A stretch of 39,234 nt of DNA from an uncultured Clostridia bacterium (GTDB lineage Bacteria; Bacillota; DTU014): the NCBI GenBank assembly GCA_900016865.1, contig FIZI01000035.1, positions 1 through 39,234 on the forward strand, in the 5' to 3' direction. Under the pieces are notes generated by a model. The model was given only the letters and a program-made list of their open reading frames with translations, did no database searches and was not told where the DNA came from. Below are positions 25,495 through 34,819 of this stretch, in pieces. Position 1 is the first letter of the stretch. The number at the start of each line of letters is the position of its first letter. The translations under genes were made by a program, and so were the position numbers.

Positions 25495-26582
25495 GCTGGT
25501 AATTCCCCCGACTGCATTCTCCGTCTCGCCAACAGGTCAACAAACGCCTCAAGCCTCGTCAACACACCCGCAAGCCCTGTCTGTTCATCCAGAATCAGGC
25601 TCATCACCGGTATCCCTAGGTCGCGACTCACTCTTGGCAGTATACTCCTGGCTACGATCTCAGGTATGCAGGTAAAAGGCACGAGCTGAATAACTCCATC
25701 GTATCCGGATTTCGCGTAACGAACAGTCTCTCCAATGGTGTTCTCCCCGTGCCCGCCAACCGCATGGTTGAGATAGGGTTTCGCCTGGCTGCGGATCTCT
25801 TTCTCCGGCTGTATCCTAAGAGCATCAAGAAACGCGTTTTCCTTTACCCAGTCAGTGAGGAAAATCGACCTGTGTGCGTAGACGCCCATTTTGTTGAGAT
25901 TTTCGATAACCTCGAAGTTAGCCGACGGTTCGAGTACAACATAGATCTCGCCGATGATACCGACCTTCAGCGGATCCCTGTCCTCTACCTCGACTTCGTT
26001 GAATTTCTTTATAAAAGCCCTACCGACGTCGCGCACGTCTCCGTAGCTCTCTGCCTTATCGATCTCAGCAACAGCCTGTTCCATCAAGCGCGTCGACGTA
26101 CCTTTTTTGACCTCGAGCGGCCGTATTTTGTGACAAAGCCTCTCGATCTCATCTATGTACCAAAGCTTGAGGCATGTTGTCACAATTGCATCAAACAACT
26201 TGGTAACAGGCACGCGTACAAAGGCACGAAGCGTCTTCAAGAGCTGCATCATGTGGCCCTTGGGTGGTTCAACCGTGTACATGGTGAAATCATAGCCCAA
26301 GCTCCTAAGTATCTTTTCCTGCAGACGGGTGTAGTATCCAGCTCTGCATGGGCCTACACCACCCGATGAGACGATTGCATCAGCTCCCATTTCCAGGGTT
26401 TCTATGTATGTACCAAGTAAGATCTTGAGCGGTAGGCACGCGAACTCAGGAGCGTACTTCGTCCCAAGGTCAAGGGTCCGTTTGCTCGGTTTTGGAGGCG
26501 GCACGACATCGTGGCCGAGCTTCCTAAAGAGATTAGAAAACACAGGAGAGTAATAACCCATGTATGGAAACGTGATCCTCAC
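25491..26582 (-). CDS. Acyl-CoA dehydratase activase-related protein (HgdA/B-like), second subunit
   Basis: A 363-residue cytoplasmic protein of the activase-related/DUF2229 type. Conserved-looking Cys residues occur in FACLPLK, GPCRAGY and PFTCIPE. The end, DEQTGLAGVLTRLEAFVDLL, is close to the C-terminal pattern of 2-hydroxyacyl-CoA dehydratase subunits. Three Cys per subunit would be enough to hold a [4Fe-4S] cluster with one open site, as in HgdA/HgdB; that is an inference. The GTG start overlaps the upstream stop (GTGA), and the gene's own stop overlaps the activase start, so all three products are probably made in fixed ratio. Confidence 0.75.
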   Translation of the reverse strand: MRITFPYMGYYSPVFSNLFRKLGHDVVPPPKPSKRTLDLGTKYAPEFACLPLKILLGTYIETLEMGADAIVSSGGVGPCRAGYYTRLQEKILRSLGYDFTMYTVEPPKGHMMQLLKTLRAFVRVPVTKLFDAIVTTCLKLWYIDEIERLCHKIRPLEVKKGTSTRLMEQAVAEIDKAESYGDVRDVGRAFIKKFNEVEVEDRDPLKVGIIGEIYVVLEPSANFEVIENLNKMGVYAHRSIFLTDWVKENAFLDALRIQPEKEIRSQAKPYLNHAVGGHGENTIGETVRYAKSGYDGVIQLVPFTCIPEIVARSILPRVSRDLGIPVMSLILDEQTGLAGVLTRLEAFVDLLARRRMQSGELPA

Positions 26583-27685
26583 GAGACCTGCCTCCCCTGC
26601 TCACGCATTGCATCTGAGCTGCTCTCGAACTCGTCGTGGCCATCCAGTGCCGTCTGACTGGCACCGGCGATCCTCCTTTGGCCCTGTCTGCTCTCAACCA
26701 AACCATCCGGTGCAAGCTCTGGCAGCTGCTGCTTGGCTCCAGCATATTTCTTTCTGATTAACATATCAAGAAAAGCCTCCAGCCGGGTCATTATACCGGC
26801 TCTGCCAGAATGCTCGTCCACAGTAACTGAAAGAAACGGCACGTCGAACTCGTACTTGCTGTCGAGCTCCAAGATCTTACCTACTATAGCATCCGGCCCA
26901 CAGCTAAAGGCGCTCGCATGGACAAGCCCATCCACAAGATTGTGCCTCATAAGGTAATACGCGGCCTTTAGAGTCCTGTTTGAATAGTGCCAAAACAGCT
27001 GTTTGTCCAGAGACTTGTCCTCAGACCGAATCTGCTTGGCGGATACGTCCTCTACAGTGAGGACTCTGGCCCCGGCAGACTCGAGCAGATCAACCATGCC
27101 GCAGCTGAGGAACGGATCGTGAACTATGTACGGGTAGCCAACGACACCTATCGTGACCTGCGCAGAACTGCGTGCCTGTGGTCTTGGTTTGGAGTCTCTG
27201 CGAAGATAGCCGGTCCATCCGGCCTGCTTGAAGTGTTTGATGGCTCGAATCGCTGAAGCAAACGCCTTTGCTTGTCCAGCTCCAAGACTCCGGCCAAGCC
27301 GGACGAGGGACCTCAAGAGAGCGGCCGGCCTCTTGCGCAGATCGAATACAGTATCGATGATCGGAGGCATCTTGTCGATAGTAGCTCTGACCATGTCGGG
27401 CAAGCCTAGGAACTTAGGGCAAAATACATAGCCCCCCTCGAAGCTCACCATCCGTGGGATAAAGACGACATCGGTTCGTTGTGCGAGCCACTCTGCATGC
27501 CCCTGAAAAATCTTGATCGGAGCGCATGCGTCGGTCACTGCCGTCCGGACGCCCATATCAACTATCTCTTTTGTAGTGGCCCCGGACTCAACTACCTTCA
27601 ATCCTAGTTCATAAAAAAAACGCTCCCAAAGCGGGATGAAGGTGTAGTAATGAAGGGCCTTCGGTATACCTATCACCAATGACAT
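26579..27685 (-). CDS. Acyl-CoA dehydratase activase-related protein (HgdA/B-like), first subunit
   Basis: A 368-residue protein beginning MSLVIGIPKALHYYTFIPLW, the usual opening of activase-related (DUF2229) proteins. Cys residues appear in TDACAPIK, YVFCPKFLG, FLSCGMVD and AFSCGPDA. The dehydratase-like end DEHSGRAGIMTRLEAFLDML is at about residues 288-307, followed by a polar tail of about 60 residues that looks unstructured. GGAG lies nine bases before the ATG. It is first in the three-gene operon under the promoter at 27766-27794. In other genomes the three parts can occur fused in one very long protein (from memory), which suggests they act as one complex. Confidence 0.75.
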   Translation of the reverse strand: MSLVIGIPKALHYYTFIPLWERFFYELGLKVVESGATTKEIVDMGVRTAVTDACAPIKIFQGHAEWLAQRTDVVFIPRMVSFEGGYVFCPKFLGLPDMVRATIDKMPPIIDTVFDLRKRPAALLRSLVRLGRSLGAGQAKAFASAIRAIKHFKQAGWTGYLRRDSKPRPQARSSAQVTIGVVGYPYIVHDPFLSCGMVDLLESAGARVLTVEDVSAKQIRSEDKSLDKQLFWHYSNRTLKAAYYLMRHNLVDGLVHASAFSCGPDAIVGKILELDSKYEFDVPFLSVTVDEHSGRAGIMTRLEAFLDMLIRKKYAGAKQQLPELAPDGLVESRQGQRRIAGASQTALDGHDEFESSSDAMREQGRQVS

Positions 27686-27765
27686 TGGTTGTGTCTCCTA
27701 TTTCGATTATGAGAATCCCGCAATAGCAGAAGCCAGACCTAACGGCTAAATAAGCCAACACTGTT

Positions 27766-27794
27766 ATTGTAGCCTTGCGCTCAGTAGGTGTCAA
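27766..27794 (-). promoter_or_regulatory. SigA-type promoter of the activase operon
   Basis: On the minus strand TTGACA (27789-27794) and TACAAT (27766-27771) are exactly 17 bases apart. It lies about 80 bases before the first activase-related gene. The -35 box overlaps the stop codon of cheR, so the operon is separately transcribed from within the end of the chemosensory operon. Confidence 0.75.
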
Positions 27795-29272
27795 GAAAGC
27801 GGCCCGCCTCGCCGAGCCTCGCGTCGCAACTGCCTTAGGGCTTCAATCCTGCTGGTACAAGCATGCAAGAGCATGTCTTCAGAGATATCTAGGTCATAAC
27901 TGCGATCCGGATCCTCGAGGCAGCGAAGCACGTTCTGGAGTTGGCTCATCTCACTGCTATGCTCGCCCATCAGCCTGTAAACATAGGCCATCCGCCAGTG
28001 TGCAATGGGATTGTGCGGCTCTAGATACGCCAGACGGCCAAAAGAGCGCAATGCCGCATCGAAGTTGGCTATCTGAACATAGACTTCACCCATTAAGAGA
28101 TGGATCTCCGGATCTGTTGAAGCTTCCTGGGCTAACTCGGAGAGAAGCGGCAACGCCTTGGACCACTCGCCTCTGTCTGCGTACGCCCTTGCCCGGCGCA
28201 TCGCCTCCTCTCGATCAGACGCTTCGTGCAGCTCAAGGGCCGAGGTCGCGCGAGCACAACCAAGGACATCCGAAGCTGCAGGATCTCCGTCAGTTACTTG
28301 AGTCTTGGCAGGGTGACTGGAAAAACAAGGGTCTGATATGCTAGGCAGCGTAGCGCCTGATTGGCGACGCCGGGAATCCCCGGGGGCTTTCTTGATGACT
28401 GCGCCATAGGAGCACTGACTGCTCTGAAACCTCGACTCGGGTAGACATGGGCGAGTTGCCCAAGGGTCAAGTATCAGGTACCCACCTTCATTGAGGCGGC
28501 CAGCCAACTCCTTAACGACTCGACCGGCAGTGTCTTCTGAGAAGTACATAAGGACATTCCTGCACAGTATGAGGTCAAACCCATCGAGACGTGTCGGGTA
28601 AGGGAAGGCAGTCAGGTTGTGCTCGCAAAACTGGACACACGAAGTCAGTGCTTCTGTGACCTTGTACTTGACAGCAGAGCTCCTCCCGCTCGTCTGTGCA
28701 TCGCAGTCTGTGTACACGCGTGTGAAGTACTTGCTCAACAGATCGTCGTCAACACTATCCAACGCTCTCTGGTCATAGACGCCCTTCGCAGCAAGAGACA
28801 AGGCTGAAAGCGAGATGTCAGTCCCGATCACTCTGACGGACAGGGGGAATTGCTTCTCGGCTGCCTCGAGCAGGACCATCGCGAGTGAGTATGCTTCATC
28901 CCCAGTCGAGCACCCTGCACTCCATGCGCGCAGAGACCTGCCGGTGTTTCCAGACAACTTGATTCTGTCTAGTAACTCCGGCACGATATCTCGAGTCAAC
29001 GCCGCAAACAGGCCTCTGCCTCGAAAAAACCGAGTCTCCCGGACAGTCACCAAGTCTGCCAAGTTTCTAAGCTCGCTATTTCGCCTAGGGCCGCTCAAGA
29101 GCATCAGGTAGGACGTCAGGTCAGAAACGCCCAAGGTCAACATCCGATCAGAAATCGCCTGAGTCACCAAGTCCGAATCTGAACCATCATATACGAGGCC
29201 ATAAGTCTGCTCTATCAAGCGGCGAATCTCGAGGAGCTGCGTTGACTGAGTACCGGAATCAAACAATGCCAT
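27791..29272 (-). CDS. CheR-type chemoreceptor methyltransferase with TPR domain (WspC-like)
   Basis: SAM-dependent methylation of receptor glutamates. The N-terminal CheR helical domain includes VTVRETRFFRGR. The SAM-binding core includes AWSAGCSTGDEAYSLAM, GTDISLSALSLA and FDLILCRNVLMYF. A Ser/Pro-rich linker of about 70 residues is followed by tetratricopeptide-like repeats (about residues 385-460), for example AKALPLLSELAQEA-type and FDAALRSFGRLAYLEPHNPIAHW helices. CheR joined to TPR is the architecture of WspC and FrzF. The ATG at 29272 with GGCGGG upstream is preferred over TTG at 29278. It is last in the chemosensory operon, and no cheB is present beside it. Confidence 0.85.
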   Translation of the reverse strand: MALFDSGTQSTQLLEIRRLIEQTYGLVYDGSDSDLVTQAISDRMLTLGVSDLTSYLMLLSGPRRNSELRNLADLVTVRETRFFRGRGLFAALTRDIVPELLDRIKLSGNTGRSLRAWSAGCSTGDEAYSLAMVLLEAAEKQFPLSVRVIGTDISLSALSLAAKGVYDQRALDSVDDDLLSKYFTRVYTDCDAQTSGRSSAVKYKVTEALTSCVQFCEHNLTAFPYPTRLDGFDLILCRNVLMYFSEDTAGRVVKELAGRLNEGGYLILDPWATRPCLPESRFQSSQCSYGAVIKKAPGDSRRRQSGATLPSISDPCFSSHPAKTQVTDGDPAASDVLGCARATSALELHEASDREEAMRRARAYADRGEWSKALPLLSELAQEASTDPEIHLLMGEVYVQIANFDAALRSFGRLAYLEPHNPIAHWRMAYVYRLMGEHSSEMSQLQNVLRCLEDPDRSYDLDISEDMLLHACTSRIEALRQLRREARRGGPLS

Positions 29273-29313
29273 GCACAACCCGCCCTCGCCCCGTGAGCCC
29301 GATCAATGGGTGC

Positions 29314-30804
29314 CTACTGAACGTCCAAATGAGTGCATACTCGGTTTCTGCCTGTCTCTTTCGCCAAGTACAGGGCCCTATCGGCTCGGGCCAAAAACTC
29401 AGCCACAGTCTCTACGCCTCCGTCAGGATACGTAGAAAGCCCTATACTTGCAGTAATCCGCCTATCCGGATCTTCCTCCAGTCTGAGCTTGTCTGCAATG
29501 ACCGTGCGGATCCTCTCCGCAATCGCCAGTGCGCCGTCAAGCCCTGTTTCAGGCAGCAAGATGATGAACTCATCGCCGCCATAGCGTCCCAGCACATCGA
29601 CGCTTCTGATCACGGACTTGACCAGGTCCGCAAATCGCGCAAGCACTCTGTCGCCGGTCTGATGGCCGTATTGATCGTTGATCACCTTAAAGTGGTCGAA
29701 ATCCACAATAAGGACGCTGAACTCGCCGCCATACCTGCAGGCCCTTTCGAACTCCTTTTCTAGATGCTCCTCGACGTACCGCCTGTTGTAGATCTTGAGC
29801 ATCCCATCCATGATAGAGAGCCTCTTGACCTTGTCATACAGTCTGGCATTATCCAGAACCGTAAAGGAATGTTTGGCGACAATATCGAGTATCCGCTCAT
29901 CCTCTTCGCTAAACGCCACGCCGATTCGAGCAAGGGCGATCATGCCTCCTGCGCGCTCTCGAGCCCGAAACGGCCGAGCGCTTATGTAGACCGGTTCTTT
30001 CACACAAACAGGTTTGAGGTGTGGCCGGTCAGTGTCTTCGAAACAGATCTCCTTCAAGTCCTCGAAAACTCGCGGGCGGTTCTTCGGCCCGGGCAGTTTC
30101 TCCCTGATCTCACTACGGATCACTTCGACTATGCTGTCTGGAGCCTCTGACTTGATGCGCAGTGCGACGAGGCCGGAGTCCTCATCGTCATCCGAATCAC
30201 CGACCAGTACAACAGCACCTGCGCAGAAGTCTATGAGCGTCTCGAGGATGTGCAAGACCCGTCGCATAGTCCCCGCGAGGTCATCCAGAGTTGTAGAGAG
30301 CCGTCCTACTTCATTGATGATTGTCGATTCGAACAGCTTCTGATCGAGCATCGCATTGGCAGCAGCTATTATATCTATACTGGTGTTGGACTTCCGCTTC
30401 TCCGTCTTTTTGCGTTTGTTGCCTTGATGGACAAGCAGCAACTGCCGTATAGCAGTGACAAGCGCCTCGAGGTCGGAATCTTTTGTCACATACGCGTCAG
30501 CGCCTGCCTGCATCCCCCAATACTGCCGTGATGCCTGGTCTTGGGAGGTGAGGATTATCACAGGGATGTCGGCTGTAGACGGCTCATTCTTGAGAAGCCT
30601 GCATGACTGGTAACCGTTCATACGGGGCATCATCAGATCTAGCACTATGATGTCGGGCATTTCATCCATTGCTTTTTCTACGACCTCGACTCCGTCTTTG
30701 GCGCAGACCACATGGAAGTTGTTCTGCCTCAGGTAGTATGAGACCATCTCACGCACAGTTGCGCTGTCATCAGCAAGCAAAATCGTAGGTTGTCGACTAG
30801 CCAT
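29314..30804 (-). CDS. Response regulator diguanylate cyclase, REC-GAF-GGDEF (WspR-like)
   Basis: Makes cyclic di-GMP from two GTP. The receiver domain (about 1-125) has the acidic pair ADDS, phosphoacceptor Asp56 in VLDLMMP, LTS and the conserved Lys in VTKDS. A basic linker leads to a GAF-like domain (about 165-320). The GGDEF domain follows, with active site RYGGDEFIILLPET and an allosteric I-site RSVD five residues upstream of GGDEF, so product inhibition is expected. GAGGTGGAGA supports the ATG at 30804; the frame opens at 30849. Placed between hybrid CheA and CheR, it is the likely output of the operon. The central GAF-like domain is not part of Pseudomonas WspR. Confidence 0.9.
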   Translation of the reverse strand: MASRQPTILLADDSATVREMVSYYLRQNNFHVVCAKDGVEVVEKAMDEMPDIIVLDLMMPRMNGYQSCRLLKNEPSTADIPVIILTSQDQASRQYWGMQAGADAYVTKDSDLEALVTAIRQLLLVHQGNKRKKTEKRKSNTSIDIIAAANAMLDQKLFESTIINEVGRLSTTLDDLAGTMRRVLHILETLIDFCAGAVVLVGDSDDDEDSGLVALRIKSEAPDSIVEVIRSEIREKLPGPKNRPRVFEDLKEICFEDTDRPHLKPVCVKEPVYISARPFRARERAGGMIALARIGVAFSEEDERILDIVAKHSFTVLDNARLYDKVKRLSIMDGMLKIYNRRYVEEHLEKEFERACRYGGEFSVLIVDFDHFKVINDQYGHQTGDRVLARFADLVKSVIRSVDVLGRYGGDEFIILLPETGLDGALAIAERIRTVIADKLRLEEDPDRRITASIGLSTYPDGGVETVAEFLARADRALYLAKETGRNRVCTHLDVQ

Positions 30805-30845
30805 AGGTCTCCACCTCGAAAGCGAGTTGACCGTTGTCCACCCGC

Positions 30846-32999
30846 TCATGTAGTTCGGTCGTCCCTGCAGATCAACTGATGAACGGTTTCGATCAAACTT
30901 ACTTGGTCAAACTCCTTTTTCACTACGTACGCGTCGGCCCCTACCTCAAGGCCTCTCCTGCGGTCCTCTGCAGAAGCGCGTGTAGTGACGATCACCACCG
31001 GAATGTCTCTATATTGCCTGTCTCCCTCCCGAATCCGCCTGCACAACGAAATCCCGTCAATGCCTGGCATTTCGACATCTGTCACAACCAAATCGAAGTC
31101 GGACGACTGCAGTTTCTGTAGAGCATCGATGCCATCGATTGCCCCCGTAGTCTCCAGGCCTTCTGACTCAAGCACAGACCTAAGCAACTCTCTGGACGTC
31201 AAGGAGTCGTCCACTACCAGAACACGACGTGCTCGCTCTCGTGAAGGCCGGTATGCACGGACCCCGTAATCTTGATGAAGGTCTTTCACCAGGCCTTCGA
31301 AAGGTAATGCGTCTACACCTCCGGCTAGAGCAGACATGCTGACAACAAGGGCAATACGTCCCTCACCCAATATCGTCGCACCTGCAAAGGCGGTGATGCG
31401 TCTGAAAAGCGCGCCAAGAGGCTTCACCAAGACCTCGCTTTCATCAATCACCCTATCCACCAGGATAACGAATGTCCTGCCCAGTGCACTTACTGTCACC
31501 AAGTCGCCGCGGCCCGAAGCGCCGCGCGCCAACCCCTTGAGCCCAGGTATGGCCAAGAGCGGATACGAGTTGCCGCCCAATCTGACCATCTGCCTGCCTT
31601 CGAGTGTAAACCACTCGGCTTGACTACTCCTGGCAACCGACCTGACACAAGAGGCAGGGATGCATATCAGACTCTCCCCTACCTCGCAGACGAGAGTCCT
31701 CTGAAGAAAGGCTGAACTCGGAATAACTATGACAAACCGCGTGCCGTCAGCTGACGTTGACTGAAGCTCGATTGTGCCGCCGACAGATTCGATCTTTTTC
31801 CTAGCGATGCCCAACCCGACTCCTCTGCCCGAAAACTCGTCCGTCGCTTCTTTTGTCGTAAACCCGTCTGCAAGGACCAGAGCCTCCAGTCTCGCCTTTG
31901 ACAGAGCCTCCACTCCCTCTTTGAGAATACCTAGAGCTCTGGCCCGGCGCTCTATGGCGGCGATGTCAAAACCGCGGCCGTCGTCCTCTAGCACAAACCG
32001 GACATGTCCCCCTTCGCTTACGGCCTTGAGGGATATTGTAGCGGTCTCGGGCTTGCCTGCTGCTATACGGGTGTCTGTGTCCTCGATGCCGTGGTCGGCT
32101 GCGTTCCGCACCAAGTGCAAGAGGCTCTCGGTCAACTCGCGCAGGACCGGCCGGCTGATCTTGGTGTCAGTCGCGTAAAACCTGAAATCGATCTTTTTGC
32201 CCTGGCGTTCGGCTATATCTCTAACAGCGCGGTGCAAGTAGACTCCTATAGCTGAAACATCGACCATCTGCATAGCTACAGACTCGGTGTATATGTCTGA
32301 AGCTGCGATCATCCACCGATCGATCAGGTCTATGTACTTGTCAAAGGCTCGTTCCAAATCAAGCCTTAGACGCGAAAGCCCGACAGACATGCCGAGCACG
32401 CCTTCGATAGATGTCCCGGGCCTTCCCGCGTGCAGACGCTCCAGATACTCAACCTGCTCCTGAACTTGTTGCCACCTTTCGCATTGCTCAACTGCCAACC
32501 TCCAGCATTCGGAGAGACGATCGGTGAGCTCATTGACAAGCCCTCTTGAGTTGAGCATTTCTGAAGCTCTGCGAGCCACGTGACCTAAGCTCGAAGTGCT
32601 GACTCTCATGAACTGGCTGTCTGCTCCAAAGCCGGCTGGTTCGCGCTCAGCGCTGTCACCTGCTGGCCTGTCTATATCTGTGCTGTCTTCGAGCAAACGC
32701 CTGAGCTCATCGACTTCCCGGAGCATCCGGTTGATCTGATCCGGGGTCAGAGCACCCGCATCAGACCTCGCACTGGATGTGACATCCTCCAATTCGTGGG
32801 CTAGCTGCGCCATCCGAGGGAATCCCATCATTGCGGCAGCGCCTTTGATCGTGTGAAACTCGCGTACAAGCTGCGCCAAGCTGTCCGGATCTGCGTCGGC
32901 CTCCATCGCCATTAGCACACTTGACGCTCGGTCCAGCCTCTCTCGGATTTCTGCTCTGTATTGGTCAAGAAAGCGTGAAGCATCGAACTCAATGGGCAT
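30846..32999 (-). CDS. Hybrid chemotaxis histidine kinase CheA-REC (WspE-like)
   Basis: A 717-residue kinase. An N-terminal Hpt domain has phosphorylatable His49 in FHTIKGAAAMMGF, and a helical dimerisation region follows. The HATPase has N-box HLVRNAADHGIE, G1 DDGRGFD and G2 GRGVGLGIA. A CheW-like regulatory domain (about 420-560) and a C-terminal receiver (about 590-715) with Asp in VVTDVEMPG complete it. The P2 domain of flagellar CheA is absent. P1-P3-P4-P5-REC is the layout of WspE and FrzE. The start is the ATG at 32999 behind GGTGGA; a GTG overlaps at 33002. It lies 18 bp after the MCP gene. Substrates are probably its own REC and the downstream GGDEF regulator. Confidence 0.92.
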   Translation of the reverse strand: MPIEFDASRFLDQYRAEIRERLDRASSVLMAMEADADPDSLAQLVREFHTIKGAAAMMGFPRMAQLAHELEDVTSSARSDAGALTPDQINRMLREVDELRRLLEDSTDIDRPAGDSAEREPAGFGADSQFMRVSTSSLGHVARRASEMLNSRGLVNELTDRLSECWRLAVEQCERWQQVQEQVEYLERLHAGRPGTSIEGVLGMSVGLSRLRLDLERAFDKYIDLIDRWMIAASDIYTESVAMQMVDVSAIGVYLHRAVRDIAERQGKKIDFRFYATDTKISRPVLRELTESLLHLVRNAADHGIEDTDTRIAAGKPETATISLKAVSEGGHVRFVLEDDGRGFDIAAIERRARALGILKEGVEALSKARLEALVLADGFTTKEATDEFSGRGVGLGIARKKIESVGGTIELQSTSADGTRFVIVIPSSAFLQRTLVCEVGESLICIPASCVRSVARSSQAEWFTLEGRQMVRLGGNSYPLLAIPGLKGLARGASGRGDLVTVSALGRTFVILVDRVIDESEVLVKPLGALFRRITAFAGATILGEGRIALVVSMSALAGGVDALPFEGLVKDLHQDYGVRAYRPSRERARRVLVVDDSLTSRELLRSVLESEGLETTGAIDGIDALQKLQSSDFDLVVTDVEMPGIDGISLCRRIREGDRQYRDIPVVIVTTRASAEDRRRGLEVGADAYVVKKEFDQVSLIETVHQLICRDDRTT

Positions 33000-33017
33000 C
33001 ACTTGTCCACCACGATC

Positions 33018-34796
33018 TCAGTTTGTCGCCGTCTGCGTTGATTTCTGAGGCTCCCCAACCTCTGCAGCCTCGCTCGGTCCATGTACATTGAACAACCTAG
33101 TGATGACCGACAGCGTCTCCGCCAGTTCGGTCAGGCTCCGGGCTGCGGCTCTGGACTGCTTGTTGGCAGCAGCGGCTTCTCGCGAAGCAGCTGTGATTTC
33201 TCTCATGCTCGATACGATCTGAAGGTTTGCCTGCTTCTGCTGTTCAGTCGCATCTGAGATCTCTCGGGTCTTCTTGGCAGTATCCTCGACAAGCGTGATG
33301 ACGCCGTTGATAGCCTCGCGAGCACCGCTAGCCAGACGCGCCCCTGTCTCGACCTCTTTGATGCCCTGCTCAGTAGCAAGCACAGAAGCGTTGGCAGCTG
33401 TCTGAATCTCTGTGAGGATCTTTCTAATGCCTGCAGTCTCTGCCACCGCACGCTGCGCCAGGCGCTTTACCTCATTTGCGACTACTGCAAAGCGCCTGCC
33501 GTGCTCTCCTGCACCTGCAGACTCTATTGCAGCGTTGAGTGCGAGAAGATGGGTCTCATCCGCTATCCCGCTTATAGTCTCGATAATGTCTCCGATTTGC
33601 TTGCTCTTCTCACCCAGCGACAAAATGTGTCTGCTCATCGCAGCCACGGTGTCCCTGATCCTCTCCATGCCTTCGGCAGTGTCTCCGACCAGCTTCTGCC
33701 CTTCCATAGACCTTTCGAGAGCGTGCTCGGCCGAGCGGGCCATCGACTCGCAGTGCTCTGCAATCATCTGTGCAGTGATGCTTACGTTTTCGATACTGGC
33801 CGATATTTGAGTCACTGCTACAGTCCGCTCTTCTCCTCTGTGTGTCTGCTGCTCTGCTATTTCCATGATAGAAGCGGAAACAGCTGTGACTTGCTCCATG
33901 ACCTCCTCGAGCTGGAGAGTCATCCGCCTGAGGCTTTCCACCATATTGTTAAAGCTCGCACCCAGCAATTCTATCTCGTCACCGGTCACTCCCGAAAACC
34001 TAACAGTCAGATCTCCTGACCCGACCTTGGTGGTCAACCTCATGAGCTGGTTCAACGGCCTCGCTATAGATGTTCCGAGAAAATATAGGACACCTGCAGC
34101 CAATGCTTGCGTCAGCGCGAACGCGCCAGCGACCCTGGCAAGTCCTGGGCCCAGATTGACTGACGCACCCGCCCCAAAACACCCATGCAACACCGTTGCA
34201 ACCAGAATGCCTGATACAGCACTTACTATGAATCCGCCTACAACTAGCCTCTGGAACAGATTGGTGCTCAGCCGTGTCTTGGGCTCTCCCACGTAGAAAT
34301 GCTTAGCCAACTCCTGAGCCACTGACAGCGAAAACAGCCGAAGGATGTAGTAATCAAGAAGTGCGATCAAACACCAGCTGCCTGTCAATAAAACAACTAT
34401 CTTGGCAGCCACCAGACCGCACTCTGCAGCTTCCCAGAGCAGGATCCCCATTATCACAGATACCCCGATAGCCAAAGCTGTGCTAGCGCCTGAGATCACC
34501 CAGGGCACCTTTGCTAGGGACTCGTGCTGTTCGGAAGCATCTAGGCCCGTCCGCTCTTCCCCGCTGCTATCTATGAGATTGAAGGCTGGATAAACCTTCG
34601 TGTAGAGATAGTAAACCGAAAAGATAGCCATCACTGTCGCTATGATCAGATTGGCGTAGTTGTAGAAACCCAGATATGCCAGAGGCTGTGGGTCGGGAAA
34701 GGCCAAGACTCCCAACACCCCTGCAAATACCGCTCCCCCAAATGCCACCAACACCTGCACTGTTGTGAACTGCGTCATGCCTGAACGAGTCATCAT
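33018..34796 (-). CDS. Methyl-accepting chemotaxis protein with polytopic membrane sensor
   Basis: A 592-residue receptor. Six hydrophobic segments (about 10-33, 45-66, 97-121, 130-152, 185-208, 219-242) have only short loops, so there is no large extracytoplasmic ligand domain. HAMP (about 243-295, starting IARPLNQLMRLTTKV) and the coiled-coil signalling domain follow. The hairpin tip reads IADETHLLALNAAIESAGAGE, where most receptors have IAxQTNLLALNAAIEAARAGE, so several tip residues are changed. The start is ATG at 34796 or the adjacent ATG at 34793. The signal sensed is unknown; the layout suits membrane tension, lipid, redox or a buried ligand. It is third in the chemosensory operon. Confidence 0.88.
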   Translation of the reverse strand: MMTRSGMTQFTTVQVLVAFGGAVFAGVLGVLAFPDPQPLAYLGFYNYANLIIATVMAIFSVYYLYTKVYPAFNLIDSSGEERTGLDASEQHESLAKVPWVISGASTALAIGVSVIMGILLWEAAECGLVAAKIVVLLTGSWCLIALLDYYILRLFSLSVAQELAKHFYVGEPKTRLSTNLFQRLVVGGFIVSAVSGILVATVLHGCFGAGASVNLGPGLARVAGAFALTQALAAGVLYFLGTSIARPLNQLMRLTTKVGSGDLTVRFSGVTGDEIELLGASFNNMVESLRRMTLQLEEVMEQVTAVSASIMEIAEQQTHRGEERTVAVTQISASIENVSITAQMIAEHCESMARSAEHALERSMEGQKLVGDTAEGMERIRDTVAAMSRHILSLGEKSKQIGDIIETISGIADETHLLALNAAIESAGAGEHGRRFAVVANEVKRLAQRAVAETAGIRKILTEIQTAANASVLATEQGIKEVETGARLASGAREAINGVITLVEDTAKKTREISDATEQQKQANLQIVSSMREITAASREAAAANKQSRAAARSLTELAETLSVITRLFNVHGPSEAAEVGEPQKSTQTATN

Positions 34797-34819
34797 CTGC
34801 TACACCATCCCCGGGCGAG

